Part shown: positions 34,691 through 46,902 of the stretch, in pieces
Layout: every line of letters begins with the position of its first letter
How positions within the stretch are numbered: the first letter of the stretch is position 1
Source of the DNA: Chromera velia
Lineage: Eukaryota; Sar; Chromeraceae
Reading direction: 5' to 3'
Length of the DNA: 64,000 nucleotides
Assembly (NCBI GenBank): GCA_018398765.1
Contig: JAHBMJ010005143.1
Span: 1 to 64,000, forward strand
Notes under the pieces: model-generated
Told to the model about the DNA's origin: nothing
The model's database searches: none
Seen by the model: the letters and a program-made list of their open reading frames with translations, nothing else
Position numbers and translations under genes: made by a program

Positions 34691-36746
34691 TAATTATGAT
34701 AATTTGCTAACTTGAAAAACTCAGCAAAAAATATGGCTATAGAATAGGCTAGAATTTCACACATCCCGTGATCATGCACTCAATTACACTCAATTACGCA
34801 CAATCTTTTATATAGATGTATCCGATTTTAAAATATTTCAGATATTAAAGGGCTTGCGAGCATTATATGGTAAAGCTCGTACTCTGCTCGAAGACACAGA
34901 ACCAAGTTCTTCAATGAACATGATCTCATCGCTAGTGTCATTGATAGCCGGACCCATCTTTTCATTGCCAAGAACAAACAAATCGAAGGAAAGGTCCGAA
35001 AAGTGTTTTGTGCGAAGGGCAAGACGACGCATGGGAAAAGGGGGGGAGGTGAAAGACGGACAGTGGAAACGGAGAAAGAGTGACAAGCAGGAGCAACGAA
35101 GACTGTCACGAAGTGAACTAAAGACGGCGAAAGGGAAGAGAGAAAGAAAAGAGAGATTTCCACATCGAGGACCCACGTGAGCGAGCAAGATCCGAATTTC
35201 TTTGGCGGTGCATCGATGAAGAGGAAGAGACACAAAAAACACATTGAAACATGACTCAGCTCAGTTTTCCTTTTCCCTTTTTTACTCGAGATTGAGTGAA
35301 CGAACTTTGCGTAAACTGTTTTCGCTTTTTAAAAATATCTCCCAATCAACTTCTACGCAGAGAGATAGATAGATAGATCGTCTGCTCTGCCTCCCATCGT
35401 TTTTCTTTTCTTTGGCCAACGATGCTCCTCGTTTGTAAACAAGCTGGGTGGCGAATTTCATTTTGACAGCAGGTGAGTCTCCAGCAGGTGTCCTTTGTTT
35501 CGATCTGGAGGCCATTCTTTCTTTCTTTCTTTCCTTCCTTCCGTTTTCTGCAGTGCGTTTCTCTCTCCAAAGTTTCGTTTGCAGAGAATGCCAATTCAAC
35601 GCTCCCTCCCCGGTTATGGACGACTAAATGGATGATTTGTGCGTGTGCCGGTGTCTTGCTTGCAGGGTTTTCAGGATGCGTCTAGCTCCCTTTTCCTATT
35701 TCTCTCAATTTCCACCGAGAGAGAGTGAGAGTGAGGCTATTTCGACTTCCCAATTTTCACTCCTTTTTGCGGCAGTCTTTTGTTTTTTCGCATTTGTTTG
35801 GCCTCTCGCGATATTCAAGAGATGTTCCCCCCCACTACGCACGCACAGAGCTGCACAGTGTCCTTCCTTTGCCAACAGAAGGACAAAAACAGTCAGAGCT
35901 CCCAAAAGAAGAGAAGCGAAGAGGAAACAAGAGAAGGGAGAAGAGAGATGAGGAGAGAATGTGAAGGAAAAACAGGAGAGAAAAGGGGATACTCACCTGG
36001 AAGAGAGGGACACCTTTCTCTCAGCTGGTGTGTGTGCCTACCGTTCTTTTCTCCTTTCTCTCCGGTTCTCCTTGGAATGGAAGTACTCTTCCTCTCATCT
36101 CCTCCTCTGACCACCCACATCACATAACGTGTGTTCGCTTCAAGACCACACGAACAAAAACCGTACGTCAATCCGATTCAAATTCAAATTCTCCGACCAG
36201 ACGAGACGATGGACTCGACCGTCAACACGCATACGCAAACAGATAAGAGAAGGTGGGAGGAGAAATCGACAGCAGAAACTAACGGTCAATCTGCGAAACA
36301 GACTGGCTGCATGAGTACAGAGAGAGAAACACAAACAGATAAAGGCGCAAAAGAGCAAACAAATTGTATCGTCGATCCAAAAATTCTCTTCAGAAACAGC
36401 ACTGGACTCCAGGTCTTCCTTCGCGCTTCTTCATCCATTCAATCCAAAAAGAAATTAATTATCCAGGATTCCTCACCGCCCCCTGCTACCAAGTGACAAT
36501 AAGTCAGTCCATCTGGTGAGAAAAGGAAGGGGATCAAAACAGCTCAACATACACCAGAGGCAGAGGTTCAAGATAAGAAGGAAGAGAAGAAGACAGACAA
36601 ATGATGACATCCCCCCATGCTTGCAAGGCCCTACCGTTCCCCCCCCCCTTCCCCTTTTCCCTTTTCCCGCTCTTCGATGTTTCCCTTTCCTTCGTTCTCA
36701 AATCTTCCTGCTCCATCCTCTGAAATCTTTCTTGTATCTCTACCTC
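34691..36746. other. Intergenic; no supportable gene
   Basis: Several overlapping frames (34828-35244, 35282-35599, 35780-36127, 36131-36496) are Ser/Phe/Leu- or Lys/Glu-rich on opposite strands and lack domains or splice context. CT-rich and GA-rich stretches are common. This is probably the 3' flank of transporter B. Confidence 0.5.
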
Positions 36747-37488
36747 TTAAGGACCCTCTTCCTCTCTTTCAGACTCTGCATACAAAACTTCTCTGACGCT
36801 CCCCCCGTTTGGATAAGGAGAGCCCTCACGCAACGTTTCATGCACGGTCTGCTGATTTGCCCTCTCTCGGTCTGTCTCACGATCGCCTGCTGTTACTCCA
36901 CCCCCTCTTTCGCTGACTGTCGCTGCAGTGTCAGAAACCGAAACGGAAGCTGAACTGCTCCCCCCACCTGCTCCGATACCCACACCCACCGAATCCTTCG
37001 ATCCCTTCGACACCTCACGTCTCGCCCCCGATCGTGCTGCTGCTGTTGGAGAAAGAAGCGCATTTCCACTTCCCCTCGTTGCCCCCCCCCTCTCCTCGTC
37101 TCCGTCTTCCTGTCCGGCCCCCTCACCCTCTTCCTCCAGAACCCCAACAGAAGCATGAGTGTCCCCTCCAAACTCCCTCAGAGTCCGCGCGTCCGCCGCT
37201 TCCTCCTCCAAAAGACGCTCCTTCAACAACGAGACAGAGTACTGCAACCATGCAACCAACCACGTAGGTCATGAAAACATATGTGGTTGTGGCGTGTTTC
37301 ATTTGTCTTTGTCAAACAGGCAGACTGACTATTTGATCTGTCTTCTTTTCTCTTCCAACCAGACAGAGTCAGCTAGAAAGCATAAAAACCTGCCCGGGCG
37401 AAGGAATGACGCGGTGAAGATCAGACAAAAGATGCAAGCACTTGCCCCTTCTCAACGAAAAAAGAAGTGGCCTTTGAAACGAGCGACA

Positions 37489-37561
<73 letters not shown>

Positions 37562-37856
37562 GGACTGACGTTAGGGATCAGGATGATTGTGCACGCCAAC
37601 CCGACCATCGAGACGACCGCCGAGAAGGCGAACCCGGGGGCTTCATCGCTTCCCTCGATCAACAAAGGAAACACCGCACTCCCAATCACTGCACCAATTT
37701 TACCTGTACTCACTCACAGGAAGACAACGTCACAGAAAGGAAGGCGGTTGGTGAACGAAATAAAAGGAACAAGGAAATGTAGACCGAATACTGACTAGAA
37801 CTCAGAATCTCAGGGGTGAAGGTCTTTCTGCCATCAGCCTCCTGCTCAACTCACAA

Positions 37857-37912
<56 letters not shown>

Positions 37913-38147
37913 CCCACAAATGAAATCAAGCCCTGAGTTAATCATTTCTCGCATTTGCTGAAAATGAAAGCTCACCAGATCCTGCAGAAATTCCGTGGAA
38001 TGTTGCTCTCATTGCCGTCGGAAAGTATTCACCTGCAACCAACAGAAAGAGGAATGATGGACAGACGAGAGTGCAACCTCGACGGGCTGCCTGTTTTCTC
38101 TCAGTCGGCCAACTTTGCAAAGCAGTCTGGTTTCCTTGTTTCTCCTC

Positions 38148-38187
<40 letters not shown>

Positions 38188-41100
38188 CTCTCTCTTCCCC
38201 TCTCCTTCCCTCTCTCTCTGTGCGTGCGCATGCAACGAGGAACGAACAGTTCAGCAGAGAATCAAAAGGATCAGCGAGCAAAACGTTGTTTGTGTACGCG
38301 TCTTGAGAGACTTCATTTGGGGCGACAATTTCTTGCTGTTTACTTGCTGGTTGGAATTTCGCTCTTCCCAGGCCATTCCAAAACCAGACGGGAGACAACG
38401 GGAAGACAGACAGGCAGAAGGACCAACCGGGAATGACATAAGTTGCCAAACCCACGAAGGCGCCGTCCATCGTTCTTCCAGCAATCAGGAGGGCCCCCTT
38501 GATCCAAAGAGACACACTCTCTCCCGTCGTCTCCCCTGAGGAGATCAACGCCCCCTCAATCCAGAGAAGCCAGATGAAGAGGAGACCGTTGGCAGCCGCC
38601 ATGCCGAAAAAGCCCCACATCTGAGTGTTCTTCCTTCCAAGGAGGTCCAAAAGACAAATGCACAACACGTATCTGCAAGTGTGCACAGGCTCCTTTCATG
38701 CAGGAGCTGCAAACCCTTGTCATAGGCTGCAGCGGCCCTTCTCCGGGCACTTCAATGATTCATTCAGACACACGCAACAGCTGCCCCAATCAAACAACGC
38801 ATCGAGAAATGTCACACAAATACCAACAGGGAGCTGCCGGCCAGTCGAGGAAGATGAGGGAACCGCGGGGTCACTCAGTCAGAAAGAGAGAGGGAGAGAA
38901 GAAGGAAGACATCGAGAAGAGAAGGAGCGATGAGAGAAGCAAATGAAAAGGCAGAGAAAGTGAGAGAGATATGAATGCTACAGCCTAGTTTGACAGAGAC
39001 AGCGATGCGGCACAAGCTGACGAAACAATGAAAAAGCCGAACAAAGCGTCCCTCCCCCCAAAGAGAGAAAGCAAACGAACTCACCCGGGAAGACAGAAGG
39101 TCTGGAGAAGGAGAGAGCTTCGGGCTTCATCCTGAAAACACGAACAAACCCAGAAAAAAGAAGGCAAAGAAAGCTTTCATGACATTTGTGTTTCACTTTA
39201 TTTCACACCGACATGCTCTATCACCATGAGCAGATGCAGAGAAAGGAGGCAGCCTCACATCCAGCCGTCGCTTGAAAGAAGACAACCCAATTCAGTTTGG
39301 AGGAGCGAAGAGAAAGGAATGGCAGAACCACACAGACGCAGCAGCATAAAAGCTTCGATACCGGTCTGCTTTTCTCAAATGAATGCTCTTCGATGAGCTC
39401 TAACCGGCTGTCTGCATGAGTCCTTCGCGAATTCGCTACGAAAAACGGTGCAGGCGAAAGAACGAGAACAGCCATTCCTCTGAGAGGGGGGTGAAGAGAA
39501 GTTTGAACCAAAAAAGACGTCATGCCACGGAGAGTCGACAGAATTCAGAGCCCCCTGCTGAGAGACATCCAACCAGACAGACCGGCAGACACACACACGG
39601 AGAAACAGACAAGATCGATGGTGGATGCAGCAAACCAATAGAGGAAACATACAATTAAAAGAAGAAAAGAAAAGAAAAGAAAATGCAAAAGAGGAAACAT
39701 ACAACCAAAAGAAGAAAAAAAAAGAAAAGAAAAGAAAACGCAAAAACATACCAAGACACTTGTTCCAAATCCCAATTTAGTCGAGAGCTCTCCGTAGAAG
39801 CTTCCCATTCCGTATGTGACGATATCGTAAAGGAGCCAAGTGGAGGAGGTTCCCAGCAGCACCCACCCGTGTCGTCTGAACATTTCACCCACACTCTCTG
39901 CAGATCCGCTGCTTCCTCCACGTCTCGCACGCACAGCCCGGAACCGAGCCGAGTCTTGCATGCGGAATCGAATCACGAAGGCTGCATTGCACGCAGCCAC
40001 GGGATCAGCAGAACAAAGAGAGAGAAGAGAAGGTTCAACGGGAAAGGATACGAAGAGGAAGAAAGGGCTCTAGAAAGGACGAACAAGGGAAGCGATGAGG
40101 AAAATCAGTCAGGGACAACGCCTCTTGTGAACTAAGGCGGTCAGCCAAGGAAAAAAAGCGCTGGAAGCAATGCACAAGAGGACGAAGAAGAACAAGAACT
40201 TGCCGGACAGAAGAGAGAGACCATCTGTAATCAGACTTACCCACCGATGAGTACAGGGATTGTTCCCAGAAGCATTGTTCCTCTCCATGTGTACCCCGCA
40301 CTCAGCCCAGAAGACAAAAGGATAAACGTCACCAACGGACTGATCTGCAACACCCACACAGGTAAACACAGAGAAAGAGAAACATTGCAGCAGTCCATAG
40401 ATTCAGTCACCACGGGAACAAGAGAAAAGAAACGTTTTCCAAACACGGCCTGAATGTCAAGAATATTGACACAGGACCTGCTTGACTCCCAAAATTGAAA
40501 CTTACCTCCTGATCAAACTCACTTCCCCTTCCTCTCTTCAACCCCAACCCCACCCAAATCATGCACCCCTTTTTGCTTCGCAAAGGACCCCGAATCGTGA
40601 GCTCGTTCGTCAATCATCCGGACACTTCCGTTGTCCACAGAATGGGCTGACTGATATGTCCACACGTTTGCAGAGCGCAGAGGCGTGGAGATAGAGACCA
40701 AGCAGCAAAAAAGTTGGAAAAGAAAGTACAGGACTCCGGGATATCTGACAGATGGACTTACGGACTTATGTAAACACACATATGCGGACAGCAGAAAAAT
40801 GAACTGCCTGCCTCCCTGCCTGCCTGGCTGACTGACCACCTGTCCCACCCCCATCATCGAATAGACCACGGAGGTTCTTCTCGCAGACTTTTCGGGGTCA
40901 GCGCTCTCTGACGCCATGGAGGCAGAGAGGGGGTACTCCCCTCCTATGGCCAGCCCGAGGAAGAACAGACAAGAGACCAAAAACGTGAAGGAGGACGCGA
41001 AGGCAGAGACGAAAGCTGCGGTGAACATGAGGACGCTGGTGGCGATGCAGATTGCGCGTCTTCCCAAGAGGTCTGCAGAGAGCCCGAACGAGACCTGACC

Positions 41101-41698
41101 CACCACTGTGCCTGCAAAGAGGCAACTGCTGATCACGGCCTTCTCCCCACTCGTCAGCGCACACCCTCTTTCTTCTGCAAAGAGGTCCTTCGTCCTGCAA
41201 GGAAGCAACGAAAGAAGAAAGGCAGAAGACAGTACTCCAGCAAAAGAGGGTGCAGGAAAATCTAGACGCGTCAGCAGGTACAGAACACGTTTAGCAAGCA
41301 CATCAGAGACAAGACTGGCCCTTATGGAGCATCAGATGGAGAAAGAGGCAAAAGTGTATCGGCAGAGAGAGCTAAAGATGGAAGGCACCAGAGCAGCAAG
41401 AGACGTTTAAAAGGAGACGGCATGTTCCTCAAAAAACACATGCACAGTTTTACGAGGGTGCCACTTTGGAACGAAAGTGAAAATTACACTTCCACAGAAG
41501 CAGGAAAGAAATCGTGAATGCAAACAAGAAAAAATACCACAGGCAGTATGCGTAGCCCCTTAGCAGCGTATATACATATACGTACAGGTTGATGGAAGTG
41601 AGGAAGTAGAGGTCAACAAAGATTCCCAGACAGGATGAGATGAAGGCACTCAGGGATCCGAACAAGGGAGCCCTTGTCTGTGTCTGTCCAGATTGCAT
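36747..41698 (-). CDS. MFS transporter B, phosphate:H+ symporter (Pho84/PHT1-like), paralogue of A
   Basis: Nine exons join in phase: 41698-41586, 41194-40837, 40344-40245, 39981-39752, 39131-39085, 38672-38428, 38032-37976, 37703-37570 and 37241-36747, giving about 592 residues. Landmarks match transporter A: DLYFLTSINL, FGLSADLLGRR, GGEYPLSASMASESA, LLGTSSTWLLYDIVTYGMG, LLGRKNTQMWGFFGMA and GEYFPTAMRATFHGISAG. Exons 3 and 5 have exactly the same lengths as in A (100 and 47 nt), and intron phases agree, so the two are duplicates in opposite orientation. B has one extra intron splitting VIPG|EYF and a tail of about 164 acidic, Gly- and Ser-rich residues, longer than that of A. Substrate is inferred from the family only. 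A 177 bp stretch (40804-40980) is nearly identical to A. Confidence 0.87.
37497..37560. repeat. (CA)n-(GA)n-(CAGA)n tract at the exon 8 donor of transporter B
   Basis: Read on the gene strand, the donor GTCAGTCC is followed at once by (GTCT)n, (CT)n and (GT)n. A similar compound tract occupies 37857-37912 and a (CT)n tract lies at 38150-38184, both in the neighbouring introns. Confidence 0.95.
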
Positions 41699-42282
41699 AG
41701 TAGCGCAGGAAAGAGGGAAGGAGAGAAGAGTATCGTCCTGGGGGAGAAGACAGATCCCAAGTGCAAGAAAGAGACGGATTGAAATTCTGGAGACGCGAAA
41801 GACTTCTCCTTGCTTTTGGATTGTCCTGTAGATCGTTTCACAACGGGAAACCGCGGCTGGAAAGTCTAGAGGCGCTTTACATCATGCACAGGTCAAAGTT
41901 TACAGTCACATTCAAGGAGTTTTCATACGGAAGATCGTCTCACTTCCCTCATATACCCCTGAGCTTCCGAGGCTTTGATGGTTTTGGAGACGGCAGCTCT
42001 GCGATCGAGCATACGTCTCCAGGCATGCGTGCATGGCGGCGCGCGATGCTAAGTGGTGGGTCCGCGCCGCCGCAAATGACTTAGCCGAATACTGTGGAGC
42101 ATGCATGCATTCCATGCACCCCTAAAATCGGGTTTTTTGAAGTTCAATCCTTTATAATCATCGTTCCTCCGTATACAGCCGTACGGGAGTCGCACGTTTC
42201 TTTTCTATACCCAACGTTTTAAAACCTTTCACCACGTCCGTTGCTCTCTATTGGATTTCACAAGTATAGAACAGGAAGTAAG
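41699..42282. promoter_or_regulatory. 584 bp divergent intergenic region (transporter B / secreted protein)
   Basis: Transporter B starts at 41698 (minus) and the secreted protein starts at 42283 (plus), leaving 584 bp for both promoters. It contains ATGCATGCAT-like words near 42098-42110 and no convincing gene. Confidence 0.5.
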
Positions 42283-43605
42283 ATGCGACAACACACAGCA
42301 ACACTGTTTTGCGTTGTGCATGTGTTGTTGCTCACAGCCAGCAGCAGCAGCGGCACCCCATCACTCCGGAAGCTTGGCGTAACTGACCGTCTACGCGACC
42401 GCTTTGATGACGACGATGACGATAGACGGATTTCTTCCTCTTCCTCCTCTGCTTCTTCGTCTTCCTTCAGGGATGATGATGTCGGGGGTCTCTTCGATAG
42501 AGACAGAGACCTGGATCTAGAGTTCGATCTGCTTGATGACATTCGAGACCGTAGAGATAGAAGAGATGATGACGACGATGACGATTCCCTTCTGCAGAGC
42601 TTGAGGGAGAGAAGAGACGATGATGACGGCGATGAATCTCTGTTTGACCGATTGGGAGATTCTGATGATGAAGATTCAGACGAGGAGGAAGGGGGTCTGC
42701 TCGAGCGTCTCAGAAAAGACAGAGACTCAGACGAAGGAATGATCTCCTCTCTTCGTCAGCGACGTGGAGATGGTTTGGGAATTTTTGATGACGATGATGA
42801 TGATGAAGAGAAGGAGGCAGATGACGTGACTTACACAGAATTCGTTCTCTCTGAGGATGGAGAGGGGTATGTTGTCAAAGGATCCGAAACTGCAGTTGCC
42901 GGGGCCCCTGAAGAGCTTCAGACTCAGGAAATGATTCCGGGTTTGGGCTATCCCTATGAGCCTCAGCAGACAGCCCCCGCCTCCGATCCCGATACAGCCT
43001 CACCAGGATTTTCATTTGACTCTGGTTGGTCAACAGGAAACGCACCAGCTCCGACTGTTGGCCTGCCTCCCACCAGTTCTCCCTCCCCGTCTACTCCACC
43101 TTCCTACCCCCCTTCCACCCCAACCACCCCTTCCTACCCGGCCTCCACCTCTGCTACCCCGTCCTATCCCCCCTCAACCCCAAGTGCTACCCCCTCAGGC
43201 TCCTCCTCACCTCCCCCCACCCCAACACAGCCCAGTGGACCCCCAGCCCCTGTCAGCTCCCGAACTGACTGGAGCGGATGGGCACCAATTGCGGAGTTCT
43301 GTTACGAGAGGGCGAATGGCGATATGGTCTGTCCAGAGGGCTCGGCGTGCGAAACCTCAGGCACTACCGGGATGCAATGGTGTAGGTGTCCGGAAGGGAC
43401 TGAGGAGATCACAAATATTTACGGGGAGAGGGAGTGCACCAAGTGGGAGGGGTGGGTCCCGAGTGTCGAATTCTGCACGCCCACTGCGGAGTGTCCAGTC
43501 CCGGGCGGCTACTGTCTGTACTCCCTGGCAGCTTCCGAGAGGATGTGCAACTGCATTCCCGGATTTATTCTCAAACAGCTGGCGGGAGGGTTTGAGTGCG
43601 AGTAA
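42283..43605 (+). CDS. Secreted Asp-rich/Pro-rich protein with two EGF-like six-Cys modules
   Basis: 440 residues, intronless. The start is the ATG at 42283, because it places a signal peptide first (MRQHTATLFCVVHVLLLTAS, cleavage near 24); the frame is open a little further upstream but only from a non-ATG codon. Residues about 35-190 are dominated by Asp/Arg (runs of six or seven Asp) with Ser runs. Residues about 255-330 are Pro/Ser/Thr-rich and suited to O-glycosylation. The last 100 residues hold two copies of a six-cysteine module, each introduced by W-x-GW-x-P-x-x-EFC. Within each copy the cysteine order ends C-x-C-(14-16)-C, as in EGF-like domains. A surface or matrix role, perhaps cation binding, is plausible but inferred. 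I know no exact family. Confidence 0.8.
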   Translation: MRQHTATLFCVVHVLLLTASSSSGTPSLRKLGVTDRLRDRFDDDDDDRRISSSSSSASSSSFRDDDVGGLFDRDRDLDLEFDLLDDIRDRRDRRDDDDDDDSLLQSLRERRDDDDGDESLFDRLGDSDDEDSDEEEGGLLERLRKDRDSDEGMISSLRQRRGDGLGIFDDDDDDEEKEADDVTYTEFVLSEDGEGYVVKGSETAVAGAPEELQTQEMIPGLGYPYEPQQTAPASDPDTASPGFSFDSGWSTGNAPAPTVGLPPTSSPSPSTPPSYPPSTPTTPSYPASTSATPSYPPSTPSATPSGSSSPPPTPTQPSGPPAPVSSRTDWSGWAPIAEFCYERANGDMVCPEGSACETSGTTGMQWCRCPEGTEEITNIYGERECTKWEGWVPSVEFCTPTAECPVPGGYCLYSLAASERMCNCIPGFILKQLAGGFECE

Positions 43606-44073
43606 GGAAGTGTCTAGTGAATGTCAAGTCACTCAAGTGCATGTGACGAACGTGTGAACGAAGTAGCACACAAGTATGCTGCATGAATGTAGATGCGTGG
43701 TCAATCAATCAGTGTACACAAAGGCATTTTCTCAAAGCCATTGAGCTCATTTTTTCACAAAAATGACCGGAAAAATGAATGGATCTATAGAAATGAATTA
43801 TGAATATTGTCAAGTATCGCGGCCGCCGTTCAGCGTTTTTAATGATTCATCATGTTCATGTCATCCATACTCATTCTGTCATCTTAGACTAGCTCACCTA
43901 GTGTAGCATTTACTATATAATATGTTTGTGCATGATATCGTCTAGCTATTATACTAGCTATTATATGTAGCCTATAATGTAGGCTGATGTAGGCTAACAT
44001 AGGCTACCACAGAACCATTGCAAGTCTGCGAGGGTTACCACTGCCTATCAGCAGTACTACTCTGCAAGCACCT
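43606..44073. other. AT-rich 3' flank with TAGGCT repeats
   Basis: Short repeats of TAGCTATTATA and TGTAGGCTAA occur at about 43900-44010. No gene. Confidence 0.5.
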
Positions 44074-44215
44074 AGGAATTTAGACAGGAATTTAGAGGAA
44101 TTGAGACGGGAATTTAGAGGAATTTAGACAGGAATTTAGAGGAATTTAGACAGGAATTTAGCTAGGAATCTAAAGGAATTTATAATTAAAGACAGCCTGA
44201 GGAATTTAGAGGAAT
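44074..44215. repeat. Tandem GGAATTTAGA minisatellite
   Basis: About ten copies of GGAATTTAGA with occasional GACA insertions, in units of 10 or 17-18 bp. The same word is the terminal sequence of the adjoining hairpin element, so the array probably grew from one end of that element. Confidence 0.85.
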
Positions 44216-44385
44216 TTAACAACTTTTAGAGGTCAATTTCTCGTGAACTATGATGAGTTAGAACTTGATATTAAAGATGCTTATAGCTCTAATATAGGTT
44301 TACAAGCATCACTAATATCAAGTTCTACCTTATCATAGTTCACAAGAAATTGACCTATAAAGATTGCTAAATTCATCTAAATGCT
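44198..44385. mobile_element. Small hairpin MITE
   Basis: Two arms of about 53 bp (44230-44282 and 44304-44355) are near-perfect inverted copies, including AGGTCAATTTCT, GTGAACTATGAT and GAACTTGATATTA, separated by a loop of about 21 nt. Weaker inverted similarity continues outward through GAATTTAGA-GAATTTA-CAA. The left end merges into the tandem array, so no target duplication can be read. No coding sequence. Confidence 0.8.
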
Positions 44386-44389
44386 CTTG

Positions 44390-45775
44390 CTGTTCTCGAT
44401 TGCAACAACAACAACAACGACAACACCTTCTGGCCTCTTTGCGTCTTCTGGAACCGAGACCTCCCTCCCCTCTCTGGGAAGAAAAGTCAAGACCGACGAG
44501 AAGCCTGGAAAGGGCAGATAAAACAAAGAGCTCAGGTAAGCACTTTGTGGCTTCTGGCCGTCTTACAAGACAGGAAAAGAAGCACCCAGATCAGGAATCC
44601 ACCCAGCTTAGCACAGATTATGAAGAAAGCAATCTGCCTGTGCAGACTCCATTTTCCCTCGTTTGTATACGTTTTGTATCTGTTTTGAAGACGAGAACGT
44701 TTTCTAGGTGAGTTGAGCTAGAAAGCAACAATCATAGGTCACGATCTCCTTTCGCTAGCGTTGTTGTAACAGTTTCCAAAAAATACATAGATGGCGCCTA
44801 TATGTTTCATCTGCTATGTATATATCCACATGTTACAGTAGAATGTACTTCAAAAAGAATCCCCTTTCACCGCTTTCTCGCCCTTGTGGTTGGACCCAGA
44901 TAAGGTTAAAGTTTCTTTTGTTGACAGAATTAATGTGACAAGCTTCACTTTCACCTTTAAGCATTACCGACTTTTTGCATTTATAACGTGAATGCAGAGG
45001 GGAGAATCTGATGCCTCTATTTTTTTGCGGCGCAGAGTGTGGCTCTCACGCGGACTGCATATCTCTTGTCTGCCAAGTTTCAAAATCCGAACTTTGTGCA
45101 TGCCCCCCCCAGGGCTTTTTATGGTTTTGTCGTGACTTTTATCGTGAAATATCCCCATGCAGGGCTTTTCTGGAAAACATTTCCAAGAGTCAGACTGTTC
45201 ATAGACGCTGACGGATGTTCTTATTGATTACAATGCTTACGTAAACCCTTTTCGACCCCCCTCCGGGCCATTCGTAGCTTCGTCACAACTTATGCTTTTC
45301 TTTGTGTCCCTTGAAGCTTCTGCTGGGACGCAGTTAAATTAGCTTAGACACTGACTGCAACTCCTCTCAAGTTGCAACGGTTGTACTTTTATACTGTCTA
45401 CAGGCCCCTCAGACAGACAACGGACTCTTTGCAGTCTTCTTGCCGCGAATTCGTCTCAACTCGTTGGTTAGTGAGAACTGCTGGGCCCCGGACTTCTGCT
45501 GAATATTTTTGTATTTGGCTCTTATCTGGCTGAGCTGTATGACAGATAGGGTACTCTACAAGAGAATTGCACGGAAGGGTTGATCATTGCCAATAAAAGT
45601 ACCCATGCTGGCAATGCCTATCTGACTGTATGCAATGCCATATTCTTTTGATTCATGCAGACATGCGATCTAGAGATTTTTTAAATGTTTTATTGACTCT
45701 ATGTAATCTGTATCGCGGTTCTGATGAAAACTGTCCACCTCATTGCTTCGCTGTTACGTCCGCTTTTAGTTTGCT
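44390..45775. other. Intergenic; weak frames only
   Basis: A 115-codon frame at 44364-44711 begins inside the hairpin element and contains GTAAGC, a possible donor, but has no domain. The remainder to 45775 shows no gene that I can support. Confidence 0.45.
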
Positions 45776-46734
45776 CTTATGCCCAGTGCATTGAAAGCTG
45801 CAATCATTGTAATTCTAATAATTGCAAATAATTGGGAGCAATAATTCATTATAAGCTCTTAGCTTATTGCAATCCATTGCAATTAATTACATACAATTTC
45901 AAAACTGAGAATCTGAGGTGTTTTATTGAGCTCAAAACTAGTGAAAAACTACCCCCCCGACACTCCAAGCTGCTCTTGAAAATATTTTTTAAGATTGGAT
46001 TTTTGAGCGGCACTTAATTTCAACTTAGGATTTTTGAGTGGCAGCACCATTTCATGCTGCCAAAATATATCTCACGTACGATATAATGCGCTGCCTTTAC
46101 GGAACACTGAGCACCGCGCGGCCCCAGAAACCATGGCCCTGGTATGCTTCTAAAGTTTCTGCACAGCGTTTTTCTTGGGGCCCATTCATAGAGCCCCGGC
46201 AACGACGTACAGGCTCAAAGGGCAACTACGCAATATCTCAGAGGGCAGCGCAGTCGCGGCCGCGAGTCATGCAAGGGGTGTATCACGTATTGTTCAGGTG
46301 TGTCACGTATACAAAATTCAGAAAAAAAGGAGGAGCCTTCCACCCCCCTTCTCTTTCATTTCCTCTTCGTGTTGACCTCCTCCAAACATGAAGGAGCAAA
46401 CTTTTTGCTTCTCGGAGCATATGTCAGAGAACAAAAAATTGCTTTGCTCAGAGAAGAAGAGTGCTGACAGAAGCAGGCATAGATGGCTTGACGAGAGAGA
46501 AAGCGAAAGAGGGGCTGCGTACAAGAAGTTTGTGGATTACTGAAGGAGGGTCGCCATTAGAAGAGGTGAAACGTGCAGTCGTGTTTGACTTTTATACAGA
46601 GACGAGCACTGAGTGGGCCCCCACGCCAGACGAAGTGCTCCCAACAGAATTTGTGTACGTATCCAGAAAGTCATTTATTCTTGCTTCGGCTTTCCTCTCT
46701 GTTAGCAACTCATCTTCCTGTGTATGTAACATTT

Positions 46735-46902
46735 TTTTTCAAGATATAAGCCTTTCATGCAGCGTGGCTTTTCAAGACATAGGCTGTGCATGCGGCACAG
46801 CTTTTTAAGACATAGGCTGCGCCTGCGGTGCGGCTTTTCAAGATATAGGCCACGCTTGTGGCACCGCTTTTCAAAACATAGGCTGCGCCTGCGGTGCAGC
46901 CT
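46735..46902. repeat. 33 bp tandem repeat inside the hAT-like element
   Basis: Five units, about four of them full, of a 33 bp motif beginning GCTTTTCAAGACATAGGCTG, with a GC-rich half that alternates between CGCCTGCGGTGC and close variants. The period is a multiple of three, so the minus strand gives an 11-residue repeat frame (HRRRSLCLEK-like). Many substitutions fall within the palindromic GC half. Confidence 0.88.

Noticed and set aside
42956-43657. A 233-codon plus-strand frame rich in Pro and Leu
   Set aside because: It is an alternate frame of the Pro-rich part of the secreted protein.
46735-46902. A CRISPR-like regular repeat
   Set aside because: The 33 bp units are directly adjacent with no spacers, and they lie inside a transposon in a eukaryotic genome.
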